Assembly: GCA_011503125.2 (NCBI GenBank)
Contig: WWBZ02000009.1
Coordinates: 806,001 to 870,000, forward strand
Length of the DNA stretch: 64,000 nucleotides
Direction of reading: 5' to 3'
Origin: Botryosphaeria dothidea
Taxonomy: Eukaryota > Ascomycota > Dothideomycetes > Botryosphaeriales > Botryosphaeriaceae
Shown here one piece after another: positions 1 to 11,431 of this stretch. The first letter of the stretch is position 1, and each line of letters begins with the position of its first letter. Made by a program: the position numbers and the translations under genes. Under the pieces are notes generated by a model. The model was given only the letters and a program-made list of their open reading frames with translations, was not told where the DNA came from and did not search any database.

Positions 1-302
1 CAACCGAAACAGCATGTTCCTTGCAAGGGCCCCTGTTCGGATTACCGGAATGGAAAATAAACAGTCTGCCTTCTTGCCCTCTGCTCCTCTGGGAGATTGA
101 GTGAGCAAAAACCCTTGCCGGAACAATGCTTAGCGGGTCCGCTTTGCGTGCACCAGTGCGGGTCCGCGCTGGATACTACCGCGTTAGTGATTCCTGCATC
201 CAGTGAGATGGGCGGCGATCAGCCAATTCCTCGGAAAACATCTGTAGCGATGAGCCTCGGACTGCACCGTACCAGCCGGAAGGCACAAGCTCTCGGCGAA
301 GC
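1..302. other. Gene-free edge of window
   Basis: This stretch lies downstream of the PIG-S gene stop. I see no convincing coding exon or RNA gene; the one short open frame has no recognisable domain. Confidence 0.6.
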
Positions 303-2014
303 TCAAGACTTGCCAGCCTTCCTGCGCGCTGAGATGCTCTTCACCTCCTTCAAGGCGGCCATGATTAACGGGACAGCAACAGGTCCGAGCAAAGGTAGGT
401 AGACTGCCACCTTATGTTCGTCGGGGAAGTAGACCTGACCGACCATGGATCGTTCGAAGAACGCCTTCTCAGCCCCCGCTTCAGCCACCCGCGCATGTTC
501 CAATGCGCTGTGAAACCTGCCTTCGCGGAGGTCGTCACATGCAGCATGCAAGTGAGCGATAGTCTGCTCCACGGAGATTGCTACGTTGTCAGGTATGGCA
601 ATAGACGGCAGAGCCTGACTCAGACGTGCAAGTGACCCCAAAGTGGATGAAGCGGAGAAAAGGAGAGAGGCCGCACGTATGCGCGTGAGGGTAGTGATAC
701 GCAAGGGCAAGGAATCGGGAGATTGAGGCATGCCGAGCAGGGATAGCAGCTGGTTAGAGAAAGTCAGCATTGCGGGGCGGAGGGCCTCCTTGCCTAGGGA
801 GGCTGGATTGGCGCGGTTCTTGCTCGACGCCCTGGGAGGGTTCAGAATCAACACGCCCCCCCACTGGGGCACAAGCCAGCTGCTTCCACCGTTCTCTTTT
901 ACCACCATGGGGCTTTGGTTCTCAGCGGGAACATAGAGAACAAAGTTGACGGTGGGCCCGGCTCCAATAGATGGGCTGAGAGGCCATTCGGCCGCATTTA
1001 TGAAGCCAGTGAGATCTTCCTTGTGTAGAGTCCATGCATTCTTCTCCGGATCGAATTCGGGCTCACGAATGGACGGCGCAAAGGTAGCATACAGCTGAAC
1101 CTGGGTATCAATGGTGAAGTTGCTGATGGACGACAGCGAATGTAGCAACGGCGCGATATATTCGTCCAGTGCGGCCTCGATGTCCCAGGCTGAGGGAGCG
1201 GAACCGGGAGTGAAGAGAGAAAAGGTCAGATGGTAGGTCGGGGCGTACTTGAAGGAGCGCGTCTTCTGACGCTCAAGAGCAGCAGCCGTTTCGGCGGACA
1301 GTGACTTCATGCGTGCCATGTTACCCATGCCAGTACCAGACAGCAAGTAGGCCAAAGCGGCCTGCTCCTCGGCAAATATGGATTGTAGCTCATTGGCAAG
1401 GAAGGTGGCCAGCGGGGACGAGGTGGAGGAGGGAGATGGGATCTGATTTTGGGCATAGTAGACGTCTAGAATAGGTTCGTAGGATCGCAGCTCGGCTCTG
1501 GGAGTGGGGCCGTTCTGAACAGGGATGAGGTTCAGCGTCAAGGCAATGTCGGTATCGGTGGGGCTTGAAGGTTGGGTCTGGTCGGCCAGAAGCAGGCGCA
1601 GGTGATGGGCGGAAAAGTCATTGAGGTCATCGAGGGCATGCTGCGTGGTGCGCAGCAGATGGTGGGCGTCCTGCTCGGGGAGGATTGGGGCGTCAATGGC
1701 GATGCGGAGAGGGAAGACGGGACGGCATGTCTGATAGTCTGTCAGCTGGAGTCAATTGAGGGCTGCGGCGTCCAGACCTTTCCGTCGGCCCAGTCGAGCA
1801 TCTGCTGCAGGGGCAGACTGGCGCGGTAGATAGTGGTCGTCTTGAACCATAGCGGCAGGCCGAGTAAGATGGCAACGGCCCAGAAGGACAAGATGACCAG
1901 GCGGCGGGTGGTGATGCTCTGGGAGCTCTCTGGCGGCGGGGGAGTAACGACATTGACGGCGTCGACAGCCTTGTCAGGCGCGACGTCAGTCTGCGCGGGG
2001 TCTTGCTGGGCCAT
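303..2014 (-). CDS. GPI17: GPI transamidase component PIG-S/Gpi17
   Basis: Subunit of the ER-membrane GPI transamidase, which attaches GPI anchors to C-terminal signals of proteins. Model: exons 2014-1778 and 1730-303 on the minus strand, about 554 aa, within the usual fungal length. The 47-nt intron (1731-1777) has a weak GTCTGG donor but a CTGAC branch site, and joins GK to TCRPVF as expected for the family. An N-terminal membrane helix (about residues 39-56, RLVILSFWAVAILLG) is followed by the conserved TTTIYRASLPL segment. The long lumenal domain ends in a second hydrophobic segment (LLGPVAVPLIMAAL) and a basic tail. I start at the ATG giving MAQQDP; an in-frame ATG at 2029 would add five residues. 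Confidence 0.9.
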
Positions 2015-4724
2015 GTCGCGAAGAGGCATGCGACGCGCGGCGCTGGCTCTGAGGGTCCGCGAGGACACGTTGTTGGAGCTGCGCGCACCAGGGAAGGGGC
2101 CGCCCGCGACCGGGGAGACGCGCCTGCCGGGAAAACACCGGCTGGCGTGGTTGCCTGTCCCAGGGCCACCACCCTTCATTCGCTGCATCCTCACCTGCAA
2201 CGCTCGACTCTTCATGCTCCGTCGCTTCCGAAGCCAAGTTGGGCCAACATCGCATTTCTGCTTTGCCATGTCCAATTCGCATTCCCGACCTTCTGGTCGA
2301 CCCGAGCTCCTCCAATAAGCTCAACTGCAACGCATCTCCGTGCATCTGGACCGCCTGCGGCTATGTACAAGACCTGCATCTGCAACATCATCTCCATGAA
2401 TTTACATGCGACGAATCTCGAAAGTTTCCCGTTCCCAGCGGCGACTGGCCTCTCCTGGGGCCGCCATCTGGCCTTTGCCGTCCCGTCCTCTTCTTCGTCG
2501 GATTTATCTCTTCCGTGCCTCGTATCACCTGCCGGATCCCGTTCTCACTGCCCACACACTCACTGCCGCCTTGTCATTTCCTGGTGCTGATCCTATCGGG
2601 AGATCTGCCTGTCTTTCCTGCAGCTAATCGACCCCACGTGCGCCGGGGATCCCCCAACCCTAATCCCCCGTTTTGCCTTGCAGAAACTCTAAGTGAAGCT
2701 CACCGTCTCGAGCCCTCCGACCAAAAGAGCTACCTGCTGCTTCTCAAAGGGATCTTCGCGGTTTTTTCCATTTACATGCCCTACTGACTCTCGGCTCTTG
2801 CAATTGTCGTCTTCCAGCCGATAGACAGTCGGCTGTTGCCGTGGACACATACCTAATGGCTACCAGGAACATGTAACTACAACATTGGGGCGGCTCAATA
2901 TTTCTCGAGGATGTATCAGCGCTCCCATCGCTGTTCAGTTCTTCTTGTCTCACTCCCCCAGATCTAACTCTGTGTTTTTCTGCTCTTGCTTTGGTCACCT
3001 CGCCGCCGTAAGGGGGATTACCCAACCAACCCCGTCGAAATCTCCACAATCTATGCAGGGCCTATGCTAGCACCAAGGCAGTCGATTCTATCATATCTGC
3101 TATTGTTTTCGGTGGAATAATCAAGGATATCCTTACCCTATTCTTATGCATCAGCCAGCCACTGATTGATGCCTAAGCCATCCGTCTTACGCTGCTGAGA
3201 CATTACCGACAGCTCATATGTCATTGTTCCACCCATTACCACAGGATTTTCAGCCAATTGACAGATGCCCTCGAGGCAATCACGCTCGGTTTCACGCTAC
3301 CTTATGATTTTTTTTTCCCGCCATTCTATCTGAAGTTATTGTTTAGCATCTTCTTGAGAGCGCATATTAACTCCAACGGTCTCGGATGTGAGCCCATATA
3401 TTTTCCCGCCAATCGTGGGGCAGTTCCTTGCAATAGCACTACGTCTAGCTCACGTATACCGTCATCATCCTGAGAGACGGGCTCACGCTCCCCAGTGCCC
3501 CACCCATGAACGGAATCCCCGAGACTGTCCCTGCTGCCAAGTATCCCGCCAATCATGCCTCTATTTGAGACGACGGAAAAAATCAGGGATCTCCGGTCAA
3601 GGTGGCGTCCATTGGATGGAGCCTTCTTATCAGGAGGCCGTTGCCATCAGGACTCAGGCAGAAGAGCTGGAGGATGCGACTGGCAATACGACGGCTATCG
3701 ACCCACATAAGAATATCCGAGTCCGATTACGACATTCAATCCTTCAGCGGGAGCACCCGAGAGTTAGTGGAGGAAAGGAACGCTCCCAAAGCTCGGCGGG
3801 AGCGGAGCTCGGGCCGAAGACATCAATTGCGTCGTTGCCTAACCCCTTCCAGTGCAGTGCGACGGCCGAATTTTCTCTAACAACATGCGTTCTGCAAGTC
3901 ATGCCGAGACTTTTGACGACAAGGATCACCACCGGCCGTCGCGGACAGGTTTGGATGCGAACAACGGTCGGCAAACACAATATCCGTCCCCTTTCCGCTT
4001 TTCCCGGTAAGATATCCGATTACCCGAATACCCGTATAACCCCATTGAATTAACGATGCTACTCGAGATTGCTTGGGACTCGGCCTCGCCCTGTCGGCGT
4101 CAGCCAGGCTGCCCAATATGACGTCAATCACGCTGCCGTCATGCCTCTCGAGTCAGCATCGCACTTTGGAAAAGTCAATAATTTGCCCGTCCGATGCGGT
4201 AAGCGAAATCATCGTCACCAACAGAACGCCGTGTAACAATGCTTTCCCAACCGCACGATCAATGCCAAAAAAGAAAAAAACAGAAAAGCCGAAATGTGCC
4301 GCCGAGCCATCGCCCCCACTGCCAATGATGTCACACTGAGGCGGGCACAACTGGTGAGAGACTCCACTTCCGCATGAACACCCGCGACGCCTCCTCCACC
4401 TCGCGAATGCAACAAGCAAGCCGCGGAATCAAGGCCGTCCTGTCAAACCAAGGCAACCCAGCGCGAACAGACGGCGCTACTCCCGCTCTGGGCCTCCATG
4501 GCATTTGTCTCTGTCGGTCCTACATGCCTGGTCCGTTGCGGTCCACGCCAAAGACTCCGCTCTCATCGCCATTGCTATTCCGTATTCTCCCACGCTCTCT
4601 CTCGCCTGTCCCGTGTTCTCCCACGCCCTCTCATGCCATCCCACACCTTACCCACGTTTCCCCCATTCCACCCCAATTTCCTCTCTTTTCTTGATGATTT
4701 GCCTCTTGCAACTACCGCACTCCC
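2015..4724. other. 2.7-kb stretch without a recognisable gene
   Basis: Only open frames without domain similarity or codon structure are visible, the longest being 221 codons at 3388-4053 on the plus strand. A perfect cAMP-response-element palindrome TGACGTCA lies at 4119-4126. The region upstream of PIG-S presumably holds its promoter. No transposon ends or tandem repeats were noticed. Confidence 0.45.
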
Positions 4725-6004
4725 TCATTGCCTCCCCCCATCCCCGTACGCCCTCTCCCCACCATACGCCTGCTGCCCGCCATCCCCATACCCCATCCCC
4801 TCCATCGGCCCCCACCCGCCCATCACGCCCTCCATCCCCTCCAGCCCCTGCACGCCCAGCTCCATGCCCTCGGGCAGCCACGCGCCCTCGGCGCCGCCGC
4901 GCAGCCGCCAGAGGAGCCGCAAGGCCTCCTCCTCGGGCTCGGTGCGCAGCGCGTGCAGCAGGCGCTCATAGTGCAGGATCTTGGCGTTGGCGTCCTCGAG
5001 CTTCAGCACCGCCTCCTCCAGCTTGTTGTACGTCGCCTGCTGGCGCGTCTGCTCGCGCGAGTCCGTCTCCCACATGCATTTCGAGCCCTTCGCTTGGCAG
5101 CGCGAGCACGCTGGCCGGGCGCCGTCGCACTGTTGGGGGTGGAGAAGTTAGAACGGCGTTAGTCTTCCACGGACTTTTTTTTTCGGACGTCTTTCTCTCT
5201 CTTTCTTTCCGGATTTGGAAGGGTTCGGTTTTGTAAGGATGGGAGGTGGGGTGAAGCATTGGGAGGGGGTTTTTAGATAAAAGAACGATATGATAGGATT
5301 TGGAGGGGTAAGAAAACGAAAGAGAGAAAAAGCAATTGACGTTTGGTGAATAATGACTTGGCTTTTTTCTTTTCTTTTCTTTTCTTCCGCTTTGAGCATT
5401 TTGCCTTTTTTATGCTTGGCGAGAGTGCTTTTGGTACGGCCGAACGAGCGGATTATTTTCGCACCCCTGGGGCTTTCATGACGTCGCTTGGAACCGGGGA
5501 GACGGGGCAAAAGGAGAGATGGGATTTCGCTTATGGTTACACAAGATGAGGGGGCACAAAACGTGATTGGTAGGGGGAAACGGCTGGGAGGGGTGGCAAG
5601 TGCGACAACAAGCAGTTAAGGGGCGAACGTCCACAATGGAAGGGGAAAATGTGAAGGTTGGGATGGGGAACTTATTAACATATGATTTCGTGTGTATGGA
5701 CCTTGGTCTTTTTTTTCTGGCACTCGAAACAAGCTACCAGGGTAACGGTTCTTCGGCCTCGAGATCGTGCTGCTTGTTGTTGTTGTTGTTGTTGTTGTTG
5801 TGCTGCAGCTTGGGTACCTGGTGGAAGGTCGGCGGCGACAGGGCCAGAGGCAGCCGAGGGTGGTGTATCGAGCGGGCCCGTGTTTGGGTATGCATTTGAC
5901 GACGTCGAGGAGGAGGCGTGCGAGGCGATTGTGGAACTTCTGGGCGTGTTGCCAGCGGCGGCAGCAGCCTGTGCAGGGAGCAGCGGTCGAGGGCTTTGCG
6001 GCAT
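4725..6004 (-). CDS. Small Zn2Cys6 transcription factor with split zinc cluster
   Basis: Predicted nuclear DNA-binding regulator of about 235 aa. Exon 1 (6004-5702) encodes a low-complexity N terminus with nine consecutive Gln and ends in ACFECQKKKTK. Exon 2 (5129-4725) begins CDGARPACSRCQAKGSKC. Joined, they give a perfect C-x2-C-x6-C-x6-C-x2-C-x6-C cluster at about residues 92-119. The cluster is followed by a coiled-coil-like NKLEEAVLKLEDANAKI segment and LLHALRTEPEEEALRLL, a common fungal arrangement, and then a Gly/Met-rich tail. The 572-nt intron (5130-5701, GTCCAT...CAACAG) is very long for this genome. No Fungal_trans domain is present. The zinc cluster is certain; the start codon is less so. 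Confidence 0.85.
5130..5701 (-). other. Long intron inside the zinc-cluster gene
   Basis: This 572-nt GT-AG intron splits the Zn2Cys6 motif between its second and third cysteines. It contains pyrimidine/purine-biased runs (for example near 5358-5385) and no open frame that I would call coding. Confidence 0.7.
5774..5800. repeat. (TTG)9 trinucleotide repeat encoding poly-Gln
   Basis: Nine perfect TTG units on the plus strand read as nine CAA codons on the minus strand, within exon 1 of the Zn2Cys6 gene. Length variation between strains would be likely. Confidence 0.95.
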
Positions 6005-6945
6005 TATGGTAGTTCATGTAAGACGGGCTTTTGCGCGTGCCGCTCTTGCTCGGATCAGGTACCGGGACGGGGAATTTTGGATGATGCAGCCAGGGAACGT
6101 CTGCTCGGGCCTCTTGGGAGAAGGGAAGTGCGTGGGCAAGGCAAGAAAGCAGGCAAACGACAAGTGAGGGGTGGAGGAACAAAATTGCGGGAGGGCGCAG
6201 CTGTGCTTTGCAGGAAGCAGCAATCAGGCGAAGCAGGGCTCGGTGGCACACGCAGAGTCGCCGGGAGGCAGAGAGGGACTGGACAATGAGGCAGACCGGA
6301 CCATCTGCACATGCGGAGCGAGGGCTGGCCGAGGGGCTCAGAGCCGGCCGGCCATCAGGCCGATAGACGGTCTTCATTCGAGGGCTCTTGCATCTGTATC
6401 ATATGTAGGGCTGCTGCTTTGACGCGCTCCACGACAGCCTAGGCGATGATGTTCTTGAAGTTAGCGCCCAATCAGCGGAGATGGTGCGGGCCCGGAGGAA
6501 GCCCCGTTTAGGTTTCGCTGCAGCATTTGTCTTGCGAGCGATGCTCGTATCGCGGGCAAGCGTAGGCGACAGGGCGTCGGCCTAAAATGGTACAAGCCTG
6601 TTGCCGGTCTGCCGCTCGTCCAGCTCGATGGGTACCGGCGCGGCGACGAAGCCTCGCGGGACAAGCCGCCGCGTCCATCGGTCCCTTATTTGCGTTCTAA
6701 ACAATATTGACGTGTGACGCGGCCCACACGGTGTCCACCATGGCACAAACAACCAAAACAGCATTGTGTCACAACAGGCTGCACCCGGCCGCCGGCCGAG
6801 GACTGTAAGAGAAAAATGACTTTAGTGAGCTGGACTTGGCAGGATTCATGCAATCAGTAGCCGACTGTGGACCCGAGACGAGCGGGATACCTGATCGAGG
6901 ATGATGGGAAACGTTAACCAAGGCAGCTCCACCCTGCTGACGTCT
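6005..6945. other. Intergenic, no gene seen
   Basis: The stretch lies between the stop of the epoxide-hydrolase-like gene and the start of the zinc-cluster gene, and probably carries the promoter of the latter. Its open frames lack domain features. Confidence 0.55.
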
Positions 6946-7866
6946 TCACGAGTGCCGCTCAACGAACGCCAGCACCTGGTGAACAAAGTCCTCCGGATTC
7001 TCCTCGGCAATGTAATGCGCCGACTCTTTGACCAGCGCCGTTTCCACCTCCTCGTACACCTCGTCCAGCATCCAGGCCGCCTCCTTTGCGTGCAGACTGT
7101 GCTCGCCGCTCAATCCCAGCGCCGGGACCCGACACTTGCCGTTCGCCATCAGCCACTCCCTGTTCTCCAGCGCATCCGTCTCGAAAGCCCGATACACCCC
7201 GAATGCACACCTCATCGCCCCTGGTTGAGAATAGTCGGCCACGTACCGATCCAAGTCCTCCTGGGTAATGGCGCTGGCGTCGAAGGATATCTTATCGAAG
7301 AAGTGACGGAGGTAGATGTGTTCGCGACCGGCGACCAGGGCCTCGGGCAGGTCAGCGACCCGATGAAAGACGAAATGGAACTGCTGTGGCATCATGGTCT
7401 TGTGCTTCTCGTAGACCTCGGTGCCTGGTAAGGAGCACTCTCCCAGGATGACCGAGGCGCAGTAGTCCGGATAGCGCGACGCGTACGCATAGGCGACCAT
7501 TCCACCGATATCATGACCGACGACATGGATACTCTGGCGGATCCCGAGATGGCTGTGGATGAGGTAGGACAGGTCTGCCGCCATGGCAGTTTTCGTGAAG
7601 GCACCATCTGGACGCGACGACTTGCCAGCACCTCGATAATCGGGAGCGATGACACGATAGCCGGCAGCGGCAAGCGGTCTCACGACATGACGAAATTGAT
7701 AAGAAGTTTGCGGGAAGCCATGGATGAGGAGAATGGTGCCCCTCTCGGGAAGCTCGGATTCTGGAGGGAGGCAGTCGATGTACGCTATGCGCACGCCTGT
7801 GCCTCCGATCGTCGCAATGCGCTCGACCCACGACTGAGACTGCTCCCAACGGTCTGACTGTTGCAT
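6946..7866 (-). CDS. Epoxide hydrolase-like alpha/beta hydrolase
   Basis: Single-exon gene of 306 aa with the alpha/beta hydrolase fold. HGFPQTSYQFR (about 49-59) forms the HG-x-P oxyanion loop. DYRGAGKS (76-83) matches the family motif. GHDIGG places an aspartate nucleophile at 119, as in epoxide hydrolases and haloacetate or haloalkane dehalogenases, in contrast to the serine of esterases. His284 in ESAHYI is the likely catalytic base. There is no signal peptide, so it is probably cytosolic or peroxisomal. The substrate cannot be read from sequence; an epoxide or haloacid activity is inferred. Repeated 11-bp motifs lie 105-280 bp upstream. Confidence 0.85.
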   Translation of the reverse strand: MQQSDRWEQSQSWVERIATIGGTGVRIAYIDCLPPESELPERGTILLIHGFPQTSYQFRHVVRPLAAAGYRVIAPDYRGAGKSSRPDGAFTKTAMAADLSYLIHSHLGIRQSIHVVGHDIGGMVAYAYASRYPDYCASVILGECSLPGTEVYEKHKTMMPQQFHFVFHRVADLPEALVAGREHIYLRHFFDKISFDASAITQEDLDRYVADYSQPGAMRCAFGVYRAFETDALENREWLMANGKCRVPALGLSGEHSLHAKEAAWMLDEVYEEVETALVKESAHYIAEENPEDFVHQVLAFVERHS

Positions 7867-9313
7867 GGCTGGAAATATACGAAAAGATAAGTCGAATTTC
7901 TGTCCTGTTGGGTCTCCAGAAGCTCTTGGCTCTTATATGGTGTTCTCATGGCGCGAAACCGGGATCGGATCTTCAGCGTCATAAGGCGGGGCACAGGATT
8001 GTCTTCAGCGTCACTGTTGCCTTTTCAGCACATGCTGACCTACCTCACGGAGCACTTGGCATATGACAGCTGATCAATCAGGTGTTTGGGGCTGTCTCAC
8101 GGTACACAGGTGTTATGACGCTGAAGGCTGTTATGACGCTGAAGACGTCCGCCACACGGCGGGATCGACAACCGCTCGCAGGATAGGGCGGGCCTCAGCC
8201 CTACTGAGCAACGCTCGTCAGGCAGATCACCAGAAACAGCAGCGGAGGGGCCTTATTGGGCGCACGATGGGGGATCTGAGGCTGGGTGTGAGAAATGGTT
8301 CCCGTGACCAGATCTGGTGAGCGCTGGTTGGCGATGGGTGGCGGGCCCTGGCAGCGGCGCTCGGATGCTGCCGACACGGGATGAAGATGGATAGGATGAG
8401 GGCAAGGTTCTGGCCTATAGACGCGACACAGGCAGAGGTCTGCTTAAGGTAGGCAGGTAGGGCACACAGCACCTCCGCGGAAGGCGCAGACGCGGGCCTC
8501 GTCGGGCCGGAAACGCCAACTCGGCTCGGGAAGGCAGGGCGACAGGGAGCCTTTCTTCGTTCCTTCCGTCCGCATCCCCGACCCTTGCCTGCAACTCTCC
8601 CGACTCTCCTTCATCCGCTCCCCAAGCCTCACCCACGCCGCACTCTACCTTTGCTCGCCTTGCTGCGGCATCTGCTGCCTCTTTCCACCTGGCGTAATTC
8701 TCTGCTCCGAGAGCGCCCCACCGCATCAGCATGTAAATCCAGCTTTTTCTGCCCAGGCAGCCGTGACTGTGGGCGCAGACGTGTCGACCAATCTGTACAA
8801 ATTTCACACCCACAAAATGGTATTAGAGTTTTCGCCAAGCTTTCTGACGCCCGCGCCGATCGAGCCTGTGCCGCCCTCATGCAGCCGGTGAGCGGTTACA
8901 CCAGCCCGCGTCTTTCTGTGCTGCGAGACGCTCACATGCTACTGCTTTGATGCGACTCGTATCCGGCTGGTGGGCCTTGAGCTTGGATCAACACCACGAT
9001 ACCCTTCAAAAATTCGCGAGGCCCACAGAAATCCCTTTTTGACATCCCGACCCTTCCGCCGCGTCATTCCGTCAAAGCGGTGAGCCCACAAACGTCATTC
9101 TCACCCTGCAGCCTTCCTATCATGCCTTCAATTTTCTGTCTCTCCACCTCTTCGCCCCCAAATCCCCGTGTCGATAGCCGTTATATTGTCCGTTTCCCTT
9201 TTCTTTGCATCTGTACATCATGTGAACCCTGTGACCCCATCTCCTCGCTCTGCAAATCCTCGACACTCTACATGTCGACCCGGTTTCAGAGTTCCAGGCG
9301 AAGTTAATAGAGC
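7867..9313. other. Divergent intergenic region
   Basis: This 1.4-kb region lies between the divergent hydrolase and aquaglyceroporin genes. It carries the four-copy TGACGCTGAAG motif near the hydrolase and a CT-rich stretch before the aquaglyceroporin start. I see no gene. Confidence 0.55.
7971..8144. repeat. Four copies of TGACGCTGAAG, two in each orientation
   Basis: The reverse complement CTTCAGCGTCA occurs at 7971-7981 and 8003-8013. The direct form occurs at 8116-8126 and 8134-8144. The last two are part of an 18-bp tandem duplication. The arrangement is an interrupted inverted repeat in the hydrolase promoter and could be a transcription factor target or a remnant of a small inverted-repeat element. 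Confidence 0.8.
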
Positions 9314-11431
9314 ATGGAAAACGATCAAAAATTTACACCGGACGGACGAGGGGCGGAGCCTGCTCGGGATGCTCCAACTCCAGACCTTGCACCAGACGAG
9401 TTGGAAACGACTGCCAGTCGCCAGGAAAGCGCCACTACTGTGCCAGCTGCCGCATCAGACAGGTCCCGGCCACGTCCAATCCACAGGAGCTCTACAGTCC
9501 CGACTCAGCACCGCGACATCGATGACAATGCCGGTCCCAGTGATGCAGCCGCAGCTGCAGCTCGTCGAAGAGGTCGCTCGATATCTTACCGAGAGATGGA
9601 AAAGCCACCATATGGTCTCCGGTCCTCGATGAGCAAGAGCGAGAGAATCTCGGACGTACAGAAGGAGCGAAGACCTTCCGTAAGGCATAGAGACGATGCT
9701 TCGTCCCGAAGCTCTGGAAGAAGAAGAAACAATGACAGTACAAGTCGTCCTCGAGCGTCTACCATGGCTCGAAGACCGACCTTGGTCGGCAATGTGCCGC
9801 CATCTGGATTTACGCTTGCTGGCCCAGCGGAACCAGCACCACAGACCCATCAGCCATATGTGGACCCTGGATATAGCGAGCTCAACCCGGCCTATGAGCA
9901 GCCAGCAAACAGTCGTCCTGTATGGGGTCTGGCAAAACCATTGCCTCGTGTCATCCGTCCCGGCATGGTACCAACACCCACAGATGTCTCTCCTGCCGAG
10001 CTTGAGAAGCCAGTGGATCCAGACATCGAGAAAGGTAGAATTGAGCAAACCCTCAACTTAGGCCGAATCTCATCCCATCTCAGGGAGTCACGGGAGCAGA
10101 GAGAAAACAACTTCCTTGAGCGGATGGGTACAAGAGCGTCTACGGCGAGCGTCGCGGTACCTGTTACCCGGACGGCGTCCCGGACAAGCACACGCAGAAG
10201 GTCGGAATCCGTAGTAGATGCGCCACCACCACCACTGCCAGGACCACCAGCGCCGCTGCTGACACCTCTGGCCGAAGACCCGACCGCGAAGCCAGAGGAC
10301 GGCTTTCCATTTCCCACTATTGATGAATCGGGCTTTGCTTCTGGGGAGGAAGGGATTCCAGAGCATGACCATAGATTTCCTGATGACGCCTCAAGCGCAG
10401 CAACTGAAATCGATGATGGCGCAGATTGGTATGACGATGACCTGGACTTGAGACCAGTCAAGACTGTGGAGGAAATTCATAACCACCATACCCATTGGAG
10501 TGTGGTAAGAACGAGGTATAGAGAAGAGTTGGCAGAGCTCCTAGCGGTAGGTCTCAAGGACACAACGAAAATGGCTTCTCACTTACTAACATGCAATCTA
10601 CAGGTAATTGTACAGCTCACGCTAGGTTTCTGTGCTTCCCTAGCTTCTACTACATCAAAGGGCGTCAGCGGTGATGCTCTGGCCGCCAACCTCTCCTGGG
10701 GCTTCGCAACCATGATTGGAATTTATATAGCCGGTGGCATTTCCGGTGCGCACATGAACCCCGCAATATCCATCATGCTTTGGATCTACCGTGGCTTCCC
10801 GCTCCGAAAGGTACCCGGCTACGCATTCGCTCAAGTCTTGGGTGCTTTCATTGCTGCCCTCATAGCTTTTGGAGTCTACCAGTCCCAGATCGAGATGTAC
10901 GGAGGCTCCGACTTGGCGACCGGCGGCACCGCCAACGCCTTCGTGACCGGTCCGCGGAACCACAATGTAGGAGCCTCAACCGCTTTCTTCACGGAATTCG
11001 TCGCTACAGCCATCCTGGCCATCGTTGTTCTCGCTCTTGGTGACGACACCAATGCCCCTCCTGGCGCGGGCATGAACGCATTTATCATGGGCCTTGTCAT
11101 CACTGTCGAGAGCAATGCCTTTAGTAACAACACTGGCTGCTCGATGAACCCATCCCGGGATTTCGGACCGCGGCTTGCGCTCCTTGCTCTCGGATATGGC
11201 AACGCGGGGTTCACGAGCGGCTATTGGGCGTACGGGCCGTGGGCGGCGACGATATCGGGAGCGATCGTTGGCGGAGCGTTTTATGATATCGCCATTTTCG
11301 TCGGTGGTGAGAGCCCGATTAATTATCCAAGGAGTCGGATCAAGCGTGCGCATGTTAAGTGGAGGAGGAAGTGGGCGAGGAGGTTGCATTTGGACCGTAG
11401 TGGAAAATCGGAGTTTTCTGAGAAAACGTAG
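9314..11431 (+). CDS. Aquaglyceroporin with long N-terminal extension
   Basis: Major intrinsic protein channel of about 686 aa, predicted to pass glycerol and water across the plasma membrane. Exons are 9314-10546 and 10604-11431. The 57-nt intron (10547-10603) has a perfect ACTAAC branch site and is stopless, so retention would add 19 residues. The first ~400 residues are hydrophilic, with acidic and Pro-rich stretches and RYREELAELL just before the first helix. This resembles the Yfl054c-like branch of fungal aquaglyceroporins. The channel boxes are SGAHMNPAIS (Asn about 463) and an atypical MNPSRDFGPR (Asn about 593). Asp after the conserved Arg marks glycerol facilitators rather than pure water channels. 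The substrate is inferred from this residue. Confidence 0.92.
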   Translation: MENDQKFTPDGRGAEPARDAPTPDLAPDELETTASRQESATTVPAAASDRSRPRPIHRSSTVPTQHRDIDDNAGPSDAAAAAARRRGRSISYREMEKPPYGLRSSMSKSERISDVQKERRPSVRHRDDASSRSSGRRRNNDSTSRPRASTMARRPTLVGNVPPSGFTLAGPAEPAPQTHQPYVDPGYSELNPAYEQPANSRPVWGLAKPLPRVIRPGMVPTPTDVSPAELEKPVDPDIEKGRIEQTLNLGRISSHLRESREQRENNFLERMGTRASTASVAVPVTRTASRTSTRRRSESVVDAPPPPLPGPPAPLLTPLAEDPTAKPEDGFPFPTIDESGFASGEEGIPEHDHRFPDDASSAATEIDDGADWYDDDLDLRPVKTVEEIHNHHTHWSVVRTRYREELAELLAVGLKDTTKMASHLLTCNLQVIVQLTLGFCASLASTTSKGVSGDALAANLSWGFATMIGIYIAGGISGAHMNPAISIMLWIYRGFPLRKVPGYAFAQVLGAFIAALIAFGVYQSQIEMYGGSDLATGGTANAFVTGPRNHNVGASTAFFTEFVATAILAIVVLALGDDTNAPPGAGMNAFIMGLVITVESNAFSNNTGCSMNPSRDFGPRLALLALGYGNAGFTSGYWAYGPWAATISGAIVGGAFYDIAIFVGGESPINYPRSRIKRAHVKWRRKWARRLHLDRSGKSEFSEKT

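Noticed and set aside
3388..4053. 221-codon open frame on the plus strand in the 2.7-kb gap
   Set aside because: No domain, signal peptide or coherent composition; mixed low-complexity residues typical of chance frames.
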